Shown here one piece after another: positions 46,791 through 55,696 of a stretch of DNA of 64,000 nucleotides. A program made the translations under genes and the position numbers. The stretch is from Bacteroides coprosuis DSM 18011 (GTDB taxonomy: Bacteria; Bacteroidota; Bacteroidia; Bacteroidales; Bacteroidaceae): contig CM001167.1 in assembly GCA_000212915.1 (NCBI GenBank), positions 2,927,799-2,991,798 of the forward strand, written 5' to 3'. Below the pieces are notes generated by a model. It saw only the letters and a list, made by a program, of their open reading frames with translations, had not been told where the DNA came from and ran no database searches. Position 1 is the stretch's first letter; every line of letters begins with the position of its first letter.

Positions 46791-48152
46791 TCATACTTCA
46801 CTATTCTCTGAACGTTTAAATAGCCTAAACTGGTACCATAGTAAAATAGCAGCTACCAGTGCAGCTATAAAGTCGGAAGCAGGCATACTAGCCCACACTC
46901 CCTCTACACCAAAGAACGTGGGTAAAAAGTACAAACAAGGTAATAAGAATAACAATTGTCGGGTAAGAGATAAGAAAATGGCCTTCTTTGCCAACCCTAT
47001 ACTCTGGAAAAAATTAGAAGTAACCATCTGAAACCCAACAACAGGAAATGCTACTGTAGTAATAGACAACCCCTTTGATGCAATATTGATTAACTCTTCG
47101 TCGGGAGTAAAAATAGAGACTACTAAATGAGGTGCAAACATACCAAGAGCAAAACCGATACAAGTCACTAAAGTAGCCCATTTGATCGTTAATTTCAAAA
47201 TCTCGGTAACACGGCCATATTGCTTAGCACCATAGTTATATCCAGCTATAGGCTGCATACCTTGATTCAATCCCATCACAATCATCAAGAAGAAAAAAAC
47301 AATACGATTAACTATTCCATAAGCTCCAATGTAGTAATCATCGCCATATTTACCTAGGCTATGGTTTATAAATAATACAATAAAACAAGCTGCAGCATTC
47401 ATTAAAAAAGGAGACATTCCAATAGCAAGGATATCACGTACAATATATTTTTTAAGACGATAAGTTCCCTTTTTGAAGTAGATTAAATTCTTCTTATCTG
47501 TAAAATAATGGATTTGCCATAGCAAAGCAATAAATTGAGCTGTTACTGTGGCTGTTGCAGCACCTCGAATACCCCAGCCAAAATAAAAAATGAAGATGGG
47601 TGCCAACACTATATTGATTAAAACAGTAAAGATAGTAGCAATCATAGCTTTACGAGGTTGCCCACTAGCCCTTAACACGGCATTCAGAGCAAAATAAGAA
47701 TGAGAAAAAATATTTCCTATCAAAATAACCTCCATAAAGTCTCTAGCATAAGGCAAGGAAGCGTCACTAGCTCCAAAGACATAAAGAATAGGATCTAAGA
47801 AAATAAAGGAAATAATAGAAAAAGATATACCTATAATAAAATTAAGAGTTACCACATTTCCCAATACCTCTTGGGCAGTTTTATAATCTTGTTGCCCCAG
47901 TTTAACAGATATAAGAGTAGCAGAACCCAATCCTACCATAGCACCAAAAGCGGCAGCCAAGTTCATAAAGGGGAAAGTTATTGATAAACCTGTCATCGCT
48001 AAGACACCTACTCCATGACCGATAAAAATACTATCAATCATATTATAAAGAGCAGCTGCAGTCATTGCAATAATAGCTGGAATGGCATATTGTGCCATTA
48101 GCTTACTCATACTTTCGTTACCTAATGCTAGTGTTGCTTTATTTCCTTCCAT
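46791..48152 (-). CDS. MATE-family efflux transporter
   Basis: A 12-helix membrane antiporter of the MATE superfamily, 453 residues. The two six-helix halves start with ESMSKLMAQYAIPAIIAMTA (about 13-32) and, in the second half, VRDILAIGMSPFLMNAAACF (about 225-244). The loop motifs GNIFSHSYFALNAVLRASG (about 150-168) and MGLNQGMQPIAGYNYGAKQ (about 290-308) are typical of the DinF/NorM-like group of Bacteroidales. The exported substrate is unknown. A -7 element, TAGCTTTG, lies just upstream on the minus strand. Confidence 0.93.
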   Translation of the reverse strand: MEGNKATLALGNESMSKLMAQYAIPAIIAMTAAALYNMIDSIFIGHGVGVLAMTGLSITFPFMNLAAAFGAMVGLGSATLISVKLGQQDYKTAQEVLGNVVTLNFIIGISFSIISFIFLDPILYVFGASDASLPYARDFMEVILIGNIFSHSYFALNAVLRASGQPRKAMIATIFTVLINIVLAPIFIFYFGWGIRGAATATVTAQFIALLWQIHYFTDKKNLIYFKKGTYRLKKYIVRDILAIGMSPFLMNAAACFIVLFINHSLGKYGDDYYIGAYGIVNRIVFFFLMIVMGLNQGMQPIAGYNYGAKQYGRVTEILKLTIKWATLVTCIGFALGMFAPHLVVSIFTPDEELINIASKGLSITTVAFPVVGFQMVTSNFFQSIGLAKKAIFLSLTRQLLFLLPCLYFLPTFFGVEGVWASMPASDFIAALVAAILLWYQFRLFKRSENSEV

Positions 48153-48171
48153 ATAAAAAGATTATAGCTTA

Positions 48172-48179
48172 CAAAGCTA
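48172..48179 (-). promoter_or_regulatory. -7 promoter element for the MATE gene
   Basis: On the minus strand TAGCTTTG, 19 bases before the MATE start codon. Confidence 0.45.
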
Positions 48180-48342
48180 GTTTATTTGAAAGAGCGAACC
48201 AAACTTCAACTCTTTATTAGTGTTAATGTTGCTTATAGCTAAAGAGATAAATAAGTAGACTTTTTTACTAAAAAACAACAAAATTGAAGTCTATTAAGAA
48301 AACAGACTTTGACTATCAATATATAATGTAAAAAAACTTTCG

Positions 48343-48350
48343 TACTTTTG
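48343..48350 (+). promoter_or_regulatory. -7 promoter element for lysS
   Basis: TACTTTTG, 38 bases before the lysS ATG. Confidence 0.5.
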
Positions 48351-48388
48351 TAATTGATAATATAAGAAGAGTTAATACGAAATTAAAA

Positions 48389-50119
48389 ATGAATATTTTA
48401 GAACTTAGTGAGCAGGAGATTATTAGACGTGAAAGTCTAACCGAACTCCGTGCGATGGGAATTGATCCATATCCAGCAGATGAGTTTAATGTAACTACAT
48501 ACTCTACTGATATTAAGGATAGTTTCAAGGACGATGCAGAGGAACCTCAAAGAGTAAGAATTGCAGGTAGAATGATGAGCCGTCGTGTTATGGGTAAAGC
48601 TTCTTTCATGGAATTGCAAGATTCTAAAGGACGTATCCAAGTATACATAACACGTGATGACATCTGTCCTGATGAGGATAAATCAATGTACAACACTGTA
48701 TTCAAGAAACTTTTAGATCTTGGTGATTTTGTTGGTATTGAAGGTTTCGTCTTTCGCACAAAGATGGGCGAGATCAGTGTACATGCTGAAAAAATTACTA
48801 TTCTATCAAAATCGATTAAACCTCTTCCAATTGTCAAACATAAAGATGGTGAAACTTACGACTCCTTCGATGACCCAGAAATGCGTTATAGAAGAAGATA
48901 TGTTGACCTTGCTGTAAATGAAGGTATCAAAGACATCTTTATCAAGCGTACCAAAATTTACAACTCTATGCGTGACTTCTTTAATACAAGAGGTTACATT
49001 GAAGTAGAGACTCCTGTTTTACAACCAATTCCTGGTGGTGCAGCAGCACGTCCATTTATCACACATCACAACGCTCTAGATATGCCTTTATATCTACGTA
49101 TTGCCAATGAGCTTTACATTAAAAGACTTGTTGTTGGTGGGTTTGATGGTGTATATGAGTTCTCCAGAAACTTCCGTAATGAAGGTATGGACAGAACACA
49201 TAATCCAGAATTTACAGTAATGGAAATCTATGTAGCTTACAAAGACTACAATTGGATGATGTGCTTCACTGAGCAAATGATTGAAAAAATCTGCTTAGAT
49301 GTAAATGGTACTACAAAAGTAAAAGTAGGTGAAAACGAAATAGATTTTAAAGCTCCTTTCAAACGCATAACTATGTTGGATTCTATTAAAGAGTTTACAG
49401 GTTATGACTTAAATGGAAAATCAGAAGATGAAATCAGAGAAATCTGCAAGAAACTAAACCTTGAAATTGATGAAACAATGGGTAAGGGTAAGTTGATTGA
49501 TGAAATCTTTGGTGAATTCTGTGAAGGTAACTACATCCAACCTACATTTATAACAGATTACCCTATTGAAATGTCACCATTGACAAAAAAACATAGAGAT
49601 AATCCTGATTTAACTGAACGTTTCGAGTTGATGGCAAACGGTAAAGAGCTTTGTAACGCTTACTCAGAGCTAAATGATCCGATTGATCAGTTGGCTCGTT
49701 TCCAAGATCAGCTTAAATTGAGTGAGAAGGGAGATGATGAAGCCATGTTCATTGATATGGACTTTGTGAGAGCTCTAGAATATGGTATGCCTCCAACAGC
49801 AGGGATGGGTATAGGTATGGATCGTCTTGTTATGTTATTGACAGGTCAAGAATCTATTCAAGAAGTTCTTTTCTTCCCTCAAATGAGACCAGAGAAAAAA
49901 GAACAAAAAGATGCTGCCAATAAATATACAGAACTAGGTATTTCAGAAGATTGGGTTCCTGCAATTCAAAAAGCTGGATACAACCATGTTTCTGATTTGG
50001 CAGAAGTTAAGCCACAGAAATTACATCAAGATATTTGTGGTATTAACAAGAAATATAAATTGGACTTAACTAACCCTACGGTAAATGAAGTTACCGCATG
50101 GATTGAAAAATTAAACTAA
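48389..50119 (+). CDS. lysS: Lysyl-tRNA synthetase (class II)
   Basis: Charges tRNA-Lys. 576 residues, longer than the 505 of E. coli because of a C-terminal extension of about 70 residues (from about 505, [19 protein letters not shown]..., with a helical DNA/RNA-binding look). The OB-fold anticodon domain occupies about 50-160. The catalytic motifs are: motif 2, [20 protein letters not shown] (about 262-281), and motif 3, [15 protein letters not shown] (about 473-487). The gene starts at the ATG at 48389, 38 bases after a -7 element, and ends in a strong hairpin. The downstream order lysS-gpsA-pgi is a recurrent arrangement in Bacteroides. Confidence 0.97.
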   Translation: MNILELSEQEIIRRESLTELRAMGIDPYPADEFNVTTYSTDIKDSFKDDAEEPQRVRIAGRMMSRRVMGKASFMELQDSKGRIQVYITRDDICPDEDKSMYNTVFKKLLDLGDFVGIEGFVFRTKMGEISVHAEKITILSKSIKPLPIVKHKDGETYDSFDDPEMRYRRRYVDLAVNEGIKDIFIKRTKIYNSMRDFFNTRGYIEVETPVLQPIPGGAAARPFITHHNALDMPLYLRIANELYIKRLVVGGFDGVYEFSRNFRNEGMDRTHNPEFTVMEIYVAYKDYNWMMCFTEQMIEKICLDVNGTTKVKVGENEIDFKAPFKRITMLDSIKEFTGYDLNGKSEDEIREICKKLNLEIDETMGKGKLIDEIFGEFCEGNYIQPTFITDYPIEMSPLTKKHRDNPDLTERFELMANGKELCNAYSELNDPIDQLARFQDQLKLSEKGDDEAMFIDMDFVRALEYGMPPTAGMGIGMDRLVMLLTGQESIQEVLFFPQMRPEKKEQKDAANKYTELGISEDWVPAIQKAGYNHVSDLAEVKPQKLHQDICGINKKYKLDLTNPTVNEVTAWIEKLN

Positions 50120-50131
50120 CAAACTATATAG

Positions 50132-50177
50132 AACGTGGGGAATGGACTTATCTTTAGGATTCATTCCTCACGTTTTT
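50132..50177 (+). terminator. Terminator after lysS, ending just before the gpsA start
   Basis: A 13-bp stem AACGTGGGGAATG / CATTCCTCACGTT (one G-U pair) with a 17-base loop, followed by T5. It stops 12 bases before the ATG of gpsA. Confidence 0.8.
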
Positions 50178-50189
50178 ATGTCTATAAAT

Positions 50190-51185
50190 ATGGAAAAACT
50201 GGGTAGGATTGCAATAATCGGAGGAGGCAGCTGGGCTACAGCCATAGCAAAGATAGTTCTCAGCAAGAAAGACAAAATTAACTGGTATATGCATCGTGAA
50301 GATCGCATCATCGCATTTAAGGAAAAAGGCCATAATCCAGCATACCTAACTAACGTTAATTTTGATATTAACAAAATAAACTTCAGCAACGATATAAATA
50401 AAACGATCAATACTGCTGATACATTAATTTTTGTAACTCCATCTCCTTACCTTAAAGATGAATTAAAGGACTTGACAGTAAGTCTTGAAAATAAACTTAT
50501 CGTTACAGCCATTAAAGGAATTATTCCAGGAAAAAATCTAATAGTCTCAGACTTTTTCAGTCAAGTATATCATGTATCACAACCCAACATCGCTGTTATT
50601 GGTGGTCCATGCCATGCAGAGGAGGTAGCTAAACATAAACTATCTTACTTAACGGTATCATGTACAGACTTAGAAAAAGCAAAATCTTTCTCAAACCTTC
50701 TTACAAATGATTATGTACGAGTAACTACAAGCAAAGATGTAGCTGGTGTAGAATATGGATCTGTTCTCAAAAATGTATATGCTATAGCAGCAGGTATTTA
50801 TTACGGCTTAGGCTATGGTGATAACTTCCATGCAGTCTTACTTTCAAATTCCATTTTAGAAATGGATAAGTTTTTGAATAAAGTATATCCATTGAACAGA
50901 AACGTCTGCGAATCTGTTTATTTAGGAGACTTACTAGTTACAGGTTACTCTAAATACAGTAGAAACAGAAGATTTGGTCATTCTATTGGTCAAGGGCACT
51001 CTGTAGAAGGAGCTCAAGCAGAAATGGGGATGGTAGCCGAAGGATATTACGGCACTAAATGTATTTATGAAATCAACCTCAAACAACAAGTAGATATGCC
51101 TATTTTGCAGGCTGTATATAAAGTGTTATATCAAAATGCTGACCCACGCTCTGAGATGAAGTTACTCACAAATAGATTAAAATAA
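50190..51185 (+). CDS. gpsA: NAD(P)-dependent glycerol-3-phosphate dehydrogenase
   Basis: Reduces dihydroxyacetone phosphate to sn-glycerol-3-phosphate for phospholipid synthesis. I place the start at 50190, giving 331 residues: the N-terminal dinucleotide fold [20 protein letters not shown] follows at once, and the longer frame from 50142 would run through the lysS terminator. Conserved elements are [11 protein letters not shown] (about 83-93), [13 protein letters not shown] (about 136-148) with the GP(S/C)HAEE-type motif, and the active-site lysine region [20 protein letters not shown] (about 188-207). The C-terminal domain is complete. The gap to pgi is 4 bases, so the two are an operon. 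Confidence 0.95.
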   Translation: MEKLGRIAIIGGGSWATAIAKIVLSKKDKINWYMHREDRIIAFKEKGHNPAYLTNVNFDINKINFSNDINKTINTADTLIFVTPSPYLKDELKDLTVSLENKLIVTAIKGIIPGKNLIVSDFFSQVYHVSQPNIAVIGGPCHAEEVAKHKLSYLTVSCTDLEKAKSFSNLLTNDYVRVTTSKDVAGVEYGSVLKNVYAIAAGIYYGLGYGDNFHAVLLSNSILEMDKFLNKVYPLNRNVCESVYLGDLLVTGYSKYSRNRRFGHSIGQGHSVEGAQAEMGMVAEGYYGTKCIYEINLKQQVDMPILQAVYKVLYQNADPRSEMKLLTNRLK

Positions 51186-51189
51186 GAAT

Positions 51190-52527
51190 ATGATTAGTTT
51201 AGACATTAAGAAAACATTAGGATTTATATCCAATGATGCAATTGCTACTTATAAAGAACCAATTCATAAAGCTCAAGAAGCACTTGAAAATGGCTCAGGA
51301 AAAGGTAGTGATTTTTTAGGATGGTTACACTTAGCAAGCTCTACAACTCAAGAACATCTTGAGGATATAAAAGCAACTGCACAAGTACTAAAAGATAATT
51401 GCGATGTTGTAGTTGTTGCTGGTATTGGTGGTAGCTATTTAGGTGCACGTGCTGTAATTGAATCACTTTCAAACAGCTTCGATTTAAGACTTGAAAACAG
51501 AAAAAATCCTATCATACTTTATGCTGGACACAATATTTCTGAAGATTACCTATTTGAATTATTAGAATTCCTTAAAGAAAAGCGCTTTGGTATTATTAAT
51601 ATTTCAAAATCTGGTACAACTACAGAAACGGCTCTTGCTTTCCGCCTTCTCAAAAAACAATGTGAAGAGCAAAGAGGTAAAGCGATTGCTAAAAAAGTAA
51701 TCGTTGCAATTACTGATGCAAATAAAGGAGCAGCACGTATTACTGCAGATAAAGAAGGATATAAATCTTTTATTATTCCTGATAATGTAGGGGGACGTTT
51801 CTCTGTTCTTACTCCTGTAGGTTTATTGCCTATTGCTGTTGCAGGCTTTGATATTGATCAATTAATTGCAGGTGCAGCAGAAATGGAAAAAGCTTGCGGA
51901 CTAGATGTTCCTTTTGAGAAGAACCCTGCAGCTATCTATGCAGCAACAAGAAATGAACTATACAAACAAGGTAAGAAAATCGAAATCCTTGTAAACTTCA
52001 CCCCTAAACTTCACTACGTAAGTGAATGGTGGAAGCAATTATATGGTGAATCTGAAGGAAAAGAAAACAAAGGTATTTACCCAGCTTCAGTTGACTTAAC
52101 TACTGACTTACACTCTATGGGACAGTGGATTCAAGAAGGAGAAAGAAGTATTTTTGAAACTGTTATTTCTGTAGAAAAAGTAAATCACGAACTTAGAGTT
52201 CCTGAAGACAAAGAAAATCTTGATGGTCTAAACTACCTAGCAGGAAAACGAGTTGATGAGGTAAATAAAATGGCCGAACTGGGTACTCAACTAGCTCACG
52301 TGGATGGTGATGTTCCTAATCTACGCATAGTTATGCCTAGTCTAAACGAACGTCATTTAGGTCAATTGATCTATTTCTTTGAAATAGCTTGTGGTATAAG
52401 TGGATATATTCTAGGTGTTAATCCATTTAACCAGCCAGGTGTTGAAGCATATAAGAGCAATATGTTTGCATTATTAAACAAGCCAGGCTACGAAGAACAA
52501 TCAAAAGCTATTCAGGCTAAGCTGTAA
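51190..52527 (+). CDS. pgi: Glucose-6-phosphate isomerase
   Basis: Interconverts glucose-6-phosphate and fructose-6-phosphate in glycolysis. At 445 residues it is the shorter form typical of Gram-positives and Bacteroidota. The SIS domains include [20 protein letters not shown] (about 75-94), [18 protein letters not shown] (about 137-154) and the active-site region [20 protein letters not shown] (about 200-219). The C-terminal part has [31 protein letters not shown], the classical PGI signature area (about 395-425). Operon with gpsA. A short hairpin follows. Confidence 0.97.
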   Translation: MISLDIKKTLGFISNDAIATYKEPIHKAQEALENGSGKGSDFLGWLHLASSTTQEHLEDIKATAQVLKDNCDVVVVAGIGGSYLGARAVIESLSNSFDLRLENRKNPIILYAGHNISEDYLFELLEFLKEKRFGIINISKSGTTTETALAFRLLKKQCEEQRGKAIAKKVIVAITDANKGAARITADKEGYKSFIIPDNVGGRFSVLTPVGLLPIAVAGFDIDQLIAGAAEMEKACGLDVPFEKNPAAIYAATRNELYKQGKKIEILVNFTPKLHYVSEWWKQLYGESEGKENKGIYPASVDLTTDLHSMGQWIQEGERSIFETVISVEKVNHELRVPEDKENLDGLNYLAGKRVDEVNKMAELGTQLAHVDGDVPNLRIVMPSLNERHLGQLIYFFEIACGISGYILGVNPFNQPGVEAYKSNMFALLNKPGYEEQSKAIQAKL

Positions 52528-52550
52528 AACCAGACATTTTGAGTATATTT

Positions 52551-52585
52551 AAGGCCAGCAATAAAAGCTGGCTTTATTTTTATAA
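52551..52585 (+). terminator. Terminator of pgi
   Basis: AAGGCCAGC / GCTGGCTTT stem (one G-U pair) with a 7-base loop and a T-rich tail, 23 bases after the stop. It overlaps the longer reading of the next gene, so that gene more likely starts at 52605. Confidence 0.75.
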
Positions 52586-52604
52586 AACAAACTTACTATT
52601 CAGT

Positions 52605-53366
52605 ATGTATAAACAACAAATTATTAACTATTTAACCCAACACAAACAATCTAATCTAAAACTCAAAGCTGTACTTTTTGACATGGATGGTGTTCTCTTC
52701 GACTCTATGCCAAATCATGCAGAAGCATGGAATAAAGTTATGAAACGACATAACTTAGACATGAATAAAGAAGAGGTCTACATGAATGAAGGCAGAACAG
52801 GTAGAGGAACAATAAACCTTGTATGCCAACGTGAACATGGACGAGACGCAACGGATGAAGAGGTAACAAAGATCTATGAAGAAAAGAGTGATTTATTCAA
52901 CTCTCTACCTACAGCAGAAAGGATGAAAGGAGCTTATAGCTTACTTCTAAAAGTAAAAAGTGAAGGGCTCATTCCAATGGTTGTTACAGGATCAGGACAA
53001 CACTCATTACTAAAAAAATTAGAAAAGCATTTTCCAAATACTTTTAAAGAGGATTACATTATATCTGCGTACGATGTAAAACATGGTAAACCCGATCCTG
53101 AACCCTACTTAATGGCTCTTAAAAAGGCTAACATATCAGCAAATGAAGCTGTAGTAGTAGAAAATGCTCCACTAGGAGTTGAATCGGCTGTTAGAGCAGG
53201 AATATTAACTCTTGCTGTAAATACAGGTCCTCTGGATGACTCCATTTTGCTTGATGCAGGTGCAGATATCGTTTTCCCATCCATGCAAGCTCTAGCGGAT
53301 AATTGGGACTTACTGCAGAACGATATCCTATATTGTTCTAAAAATTCAGGAAAGAAGAAAAAATAA
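52605..53366 (+). CDS. HAD-family hydrolase (beta-phosphoglucomutase-like)
   Basis: A phosphatase or phosphomutase of the haloacid-dehalogenase superfamily. I place the start at 52605 (253 residues), since the longer frame overlaps the pgi terminator. The four HAD motifs are: motif I, FDMDGVLFDSMPNHAEAW (about 25-42; nucleophile Asp in DMDG); motif II, MVVTGSGQHSLL (about 125-136); motif III Lys, within DVKHGKPDPEPYLMAL (about 161-176); and motif IV, VVVENAPLGVESAVRAGI (about 185-202). The cap (about 45-110) is of the C1 helical type. Beta-phosphoglucomutase and other sugar-phosphate phosphatases share this pattern, and the substrate is not certain. It follows pgi by about 75 bases but may have its own transcription. 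Confidence 0.9.
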   Translation: MYKQQIINYLTQHKQSNLKLKAVLFDMDGVLFDSMPNHAEAWNKVMKRHNLDMNKEEVYMNEGRTGRGTINLVCQREHGRDATDEEVTKIYEEKSDLFNSLPTAERMKGAYSLLLKVKSEGLIPMVVTGSGQHSLLKKLEKHFPNTFKEDYIISAYDVKHGKPDPEPYLMALKKANISANEAVVVENAPLGVESAVRAGILTLAVNTGPLDDSILLDAGADIVFPSMQALADNWDLLQNDILYCSKNSGKKKK

Positions 53367-53387
53367 AAGCAACTATCAATCTGTAGC

Positions 53388-53423
53388 AAGACTTTACTAA
53401 TCTTTTAGTGAGGTCTTTTTTTT
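53388..53423 (+). terminator. Terminator of the HAD gene
   Basis: A 13-bp stem AAGACTTTACTAA / TTAGTGAGGTCTT (two G-U pairs) followed by T7, 22 bases after the stop. Confidence 0.85.
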
Positions 53424-53567
53424 ATGCTAAAAAGGAACCAATCAAGATAAAATATCTAAATACTCGATGTTAACGTTATGACTGAATAAAGTAGCTTAAA
53501 ATGAGCCATAGGTATAAGTTCTCACACTGATAACTTTTAAAAGACACATTAAGAGAGTTTTAATTAT

Positions 53568-53604
53568 ATAAAAAAAGAGTAGGAACTATTCAGTAACTAC
53601 TCTT
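53568..53604 (-). terminator. Terminator of tRNA-Arg
   Basis: AAGAGTAG / CTACTCTT stem with a 14-base loop, followed by a T run on the minus strand, about 35 bases past the tRNA 3' end. Confidence 0.75.
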
Positions 53605-53638
53605 CGCTTCTTTAAATAATAAGTACCTATTATTGATG

Positions 53639-53712
53639 TGACCCAGATGGGATTCAAACCCATGACCTTCAGAACCGGAATCTGACACTCTATTCAGCTA
53701 AGCTACTGGGCC
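53639..53712 (-). tRNA. tRNA-Arg (anticodon CCG)
   Basis: A full cloverleaf on the minus strand: acceptor GGCCCAG / CTGGGTC (one G-U), D arm GCTT..GAGT, anticodon stem TCAGA / TCTGA around TTCCGGT (anticodon CCG, decoding CGG), variable loop AGGTC, T arm ATGGG / CCCAT with TTTGAAT, and discriminator A. CCA is not encoded. It has its own -7 element (53724-53731) and terminator, so it is a single-gene unit. Confidence 0.95.
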
Positions 53713-53723
53713 ATTTTACCTTA

Positions 53724-53731
53724 CAAAAATA
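53724..53731 (-). promoter_or_regulatory. -7 promoter element for tRNA-Arg
   Basis: TATTTTTG on the minus strand, 12 bases upstream of the tRNA 5' end. Confidence 0.55.
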
Positions 53732-53881
53732 AAAAAAATATACTCATCATCCTAAAATATTAAGGAAATAAAACAAATGCCCAATTAATCAATTAGACAC
53801 AAATAACTAATATATAATATCTATTTGAACAACATACAGGATATTAAGCAGACATATAGTTCTAAACAAAAGAATAATCCT

Positions 53882-53889
53882 TATATTTG
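53882..53889 (+). promoter_or_regulatory. -7 promoter element for asnA-ung
   Basis: TATATTTG, 21 bases upstream of the asnA ATG. Confidence 0.55.
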
Positions 53890-53910
53890 CACTACAAATA
53901 AAAATCAAAC

Positions 53911-54948
53911 ATGAGCTATTTAATTAAACCAAAACGATACACCCCCATTCTCGATCTTAAACAAACTGAGCTGGGAATCAAACATATAAAAGACTTTTTT
54001 CAAGTCAATTTATCATCTGAATTAAGGCTAAGGAGAGTAACTGCTCCTCTTTTTGTTTTAAAAGGTATGGGTATCAACGATGATCTTAATGGTGTAGAAC
54101 GACCTGTATCTTTTCCTATTAAAGACTTAAATGAAGCACAAGCAGAAGTTGTGCAATCTCTTGCTAAGTGGAAAAGGTTAACTCTAGCTGACTATAATAT
54201 AGACCCAGGATATGGAATCTATACTGACATGAATGCCATACGTTCGGATGAAGAATTGGGTAATTTACATTCATTATATGTAGATCAATGGGACTGGGAA
54301 AGAGTGATTACTGAAGACGAACGTAATATAGACTTCCTCATTGAAATAATAAAGCGTATTTATGCTGCAATGGTAAGAACTGAATATATGGTTTACGAAA
54401 GTTATCCCCAAATAACTCCTTACCTCCCTGAAAAGCTATATATTATTCACGCAGAGGAATTAAGACAACTCTACCCTAACCTAACTCCCAAAGAAAGAGA
54501 AAATGCAATAACAGACAAATATGGTGCAGTTTTCATTATTGGAATAGGATGCTTATTAGCTGATGGAACCAAACACGATGGTAGAGCAGCAGACTATGAT
54601 GATTATTCTACTATAGGCTACCATGGACTACCTGGACTTAACGGAGATTTATTGCTATGGGACAGAGTTTTAGACAAAGCTGTAGAGTTTTCATCTATGG
54701 GAGTACGGGTTGATAAAGCAACATTACTTAAGCAATTAAAAGAATCGGGTACTGAAGAAAAATTAGAATTGTACTTTCACAAGAGATTAGTAGAAGGTTC
54801 ATTACCTTTGTCTATCGGAGGCGGTATCGGACAGTCTAGACTTTGTATGTTTTACTTGCGCAAAGCGCATATAGGAGAAATACAAGCTAGCATATGGCCT
54901 CGTGAAATGATAGAGGAATGTAAAAAAATGAACATACAATTAATCTAA
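53911..54948 (+). CDS. asnA: Aspartate-ammonia ligase
   Basis: Makes asparagine from aspartate, ammonia and ATP. The ammonia-dependent form complements the glutamine synthetase at 15 kb. The 345 residues match AsnA (E. coli 330). It has the class II aaRS-like fold with VQSLAKWKRLTLADYNIDPG (about 71-90), YVDQWDWERVI (about 120-130) and the C-terminal SIGGGIGQSRLCMFYLRKAHIGE (about 297-319), which corresponds to motif 3. The sequence 'HDGRAADYDDYS' (about 222-233) is also typical. Fourteen bases separate it from ung, so the two form an operon. Confidence 0.96.
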   Translation: MSYLIKPKRYTPILDLKQTELGIKHIKDFFQVNLSSELRLRRVTAPLFVLKGMGINDDLNGVERPVSFPIKDLNEAQAEVVQSLAKWKRLTLADYNIDPGYGIYTDMNAIRSDEELGNLHSLYVDQWDWERVITEDERNIDFLIEIIKRIYAAMVRTEYMVYESYPQITPYLPEKLYIIHAEELRQLYPNLTPKERENAITDKYGAVFIIGIGCLLADGTKHDGRAADYDDYSTIGYHGLPGLNGDLLLWDRVLDKAVEFSSMGVRVDKATLLKQLKESGTEEKLELYFHKRLVEGSLPLSIGGGIGQSRLCMFYLRKAHIGEIQASIWPREMIEECKKMNIQLI

Positions 54949-54962
54949 AAATACAAATTAAT

Positions 54963-55628
54963 ATGGAAGTACGGATTGAGGAGAAATGGAAAGAAGTTCT
55001 AGAAGATGAGTTTAAGAAACCATACTTTGGAATGTTGACAGATTTTGTACGCAAAGAATATCAATACCATGGACCTATCTATCCTCCTGCAGCCCTAATT
55101 TTTAATGCTTTTGATTTATGCCCTTTTGATCAAGCTAAAGTAGTAATGATAGGGCAAGATCCCTATCACGGAGATGGACAAGCTAATGGTCTGTGTTTTT
55201 CAGTAAACCCAGATGTTCAAATTCCTCCTTCACTACGCAATATCTACAAAGAGATAGAGAATGATTTAGGAACAAAACCTCCTAGTAATGGAGATCTTAG
55301 TCATTGGGCCAAACAAGGTGTTTTAATGCTAAACGCTACACTAACAGTTAGAGCACATCAAGCAGGATCACACCAAAATAAAGGTTGGGAAGAGTTTACT
55401 GATGCTGCAATTCAAGCTCTAGCAACAGAAAGAGAAAACCTAGTATTTATTCTTTGGGGTTCGTATGCTCAACGTAAAGGAGCCTTTATTAATAGAAAAA
55501 AGCATCTAGTTCTTACTTCTCCTCACCCTTCACCTCTTTCGGCTCACAGAGGTTTTTTTGGCAACAATCATTTCAGCAAAACAAATGATTATTTAATTAA
55601 ACATGGAAAAGCCCCCATTGAATGGTGA
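54963..55628 (+). CDS. ung: Uracil-DNA glycosylase
   Basis: Removes uracil from DNA as the first step of base-excision repair. The 221 residues fit family 1 UDG. The catalytic water-activating loop is GQDPYHGDGQANGLCFSV at about 61-78 (Asp in GQDPYH). The uracil-recognition segment ML..TLTVR (NATLTVRAH at about 121-129) and the intercalation loop HPSPLSAHRGFFGNNHFS (about 184-201, with the HPSPLS motif) are both intact. It is co-transcribed with asnA and convergent to the LptD-like gene. Confidence 0.97.
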   Translation: MEVRIEEKWKEVLEDEFKKPYFGMLTDFVRKEYQYHGPIYPPAALIFNAFDLCPFDQAKVVMIGQDPYHGDGQANGLCFSVNPDVQIPPSLRNIYKEIENDLGTKPPSNGDLSHWAKQGVLMLNATLTVRAHQAGSHQNKGWEEFTDAAIQALATERENLVFILWGSYAQRKGAFINRKKHLVLTSPHPSPLSAHRGFFGNNHFSKTNDYLIKHGKAPIEW

Positions 55629-55649
55629 GCTTTCATAGTGCACAATGAT

Positions 55650-55693
55650 AAATAAAAAACGGTTTAGTGAGTTACTAAACCGTTTTTTATTTA
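55650..55693. terminator. Bidirectional terminator between ung and the LptD-like gene
   Basis: AATAAAAAACGGTTTAGT / ACTAAACCGTTTTTTATT with a 5-base loop. The T run works for both converging genes. Confidence 0.93.
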
Positions 55694-55696
55694 TCA

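Larger units (their letters stand above)
53367..53910. other. Spacer HAD gene-asnA holding tRNA-Arg
   Basis: 544 bases with no protein gene. It holds the HAD terminator, the tRNA with its terminator and -7 element (minus strand), and the asnA -7 element. The stretch 53424-53567 shows nothing I can name. Confidence 0.6.
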
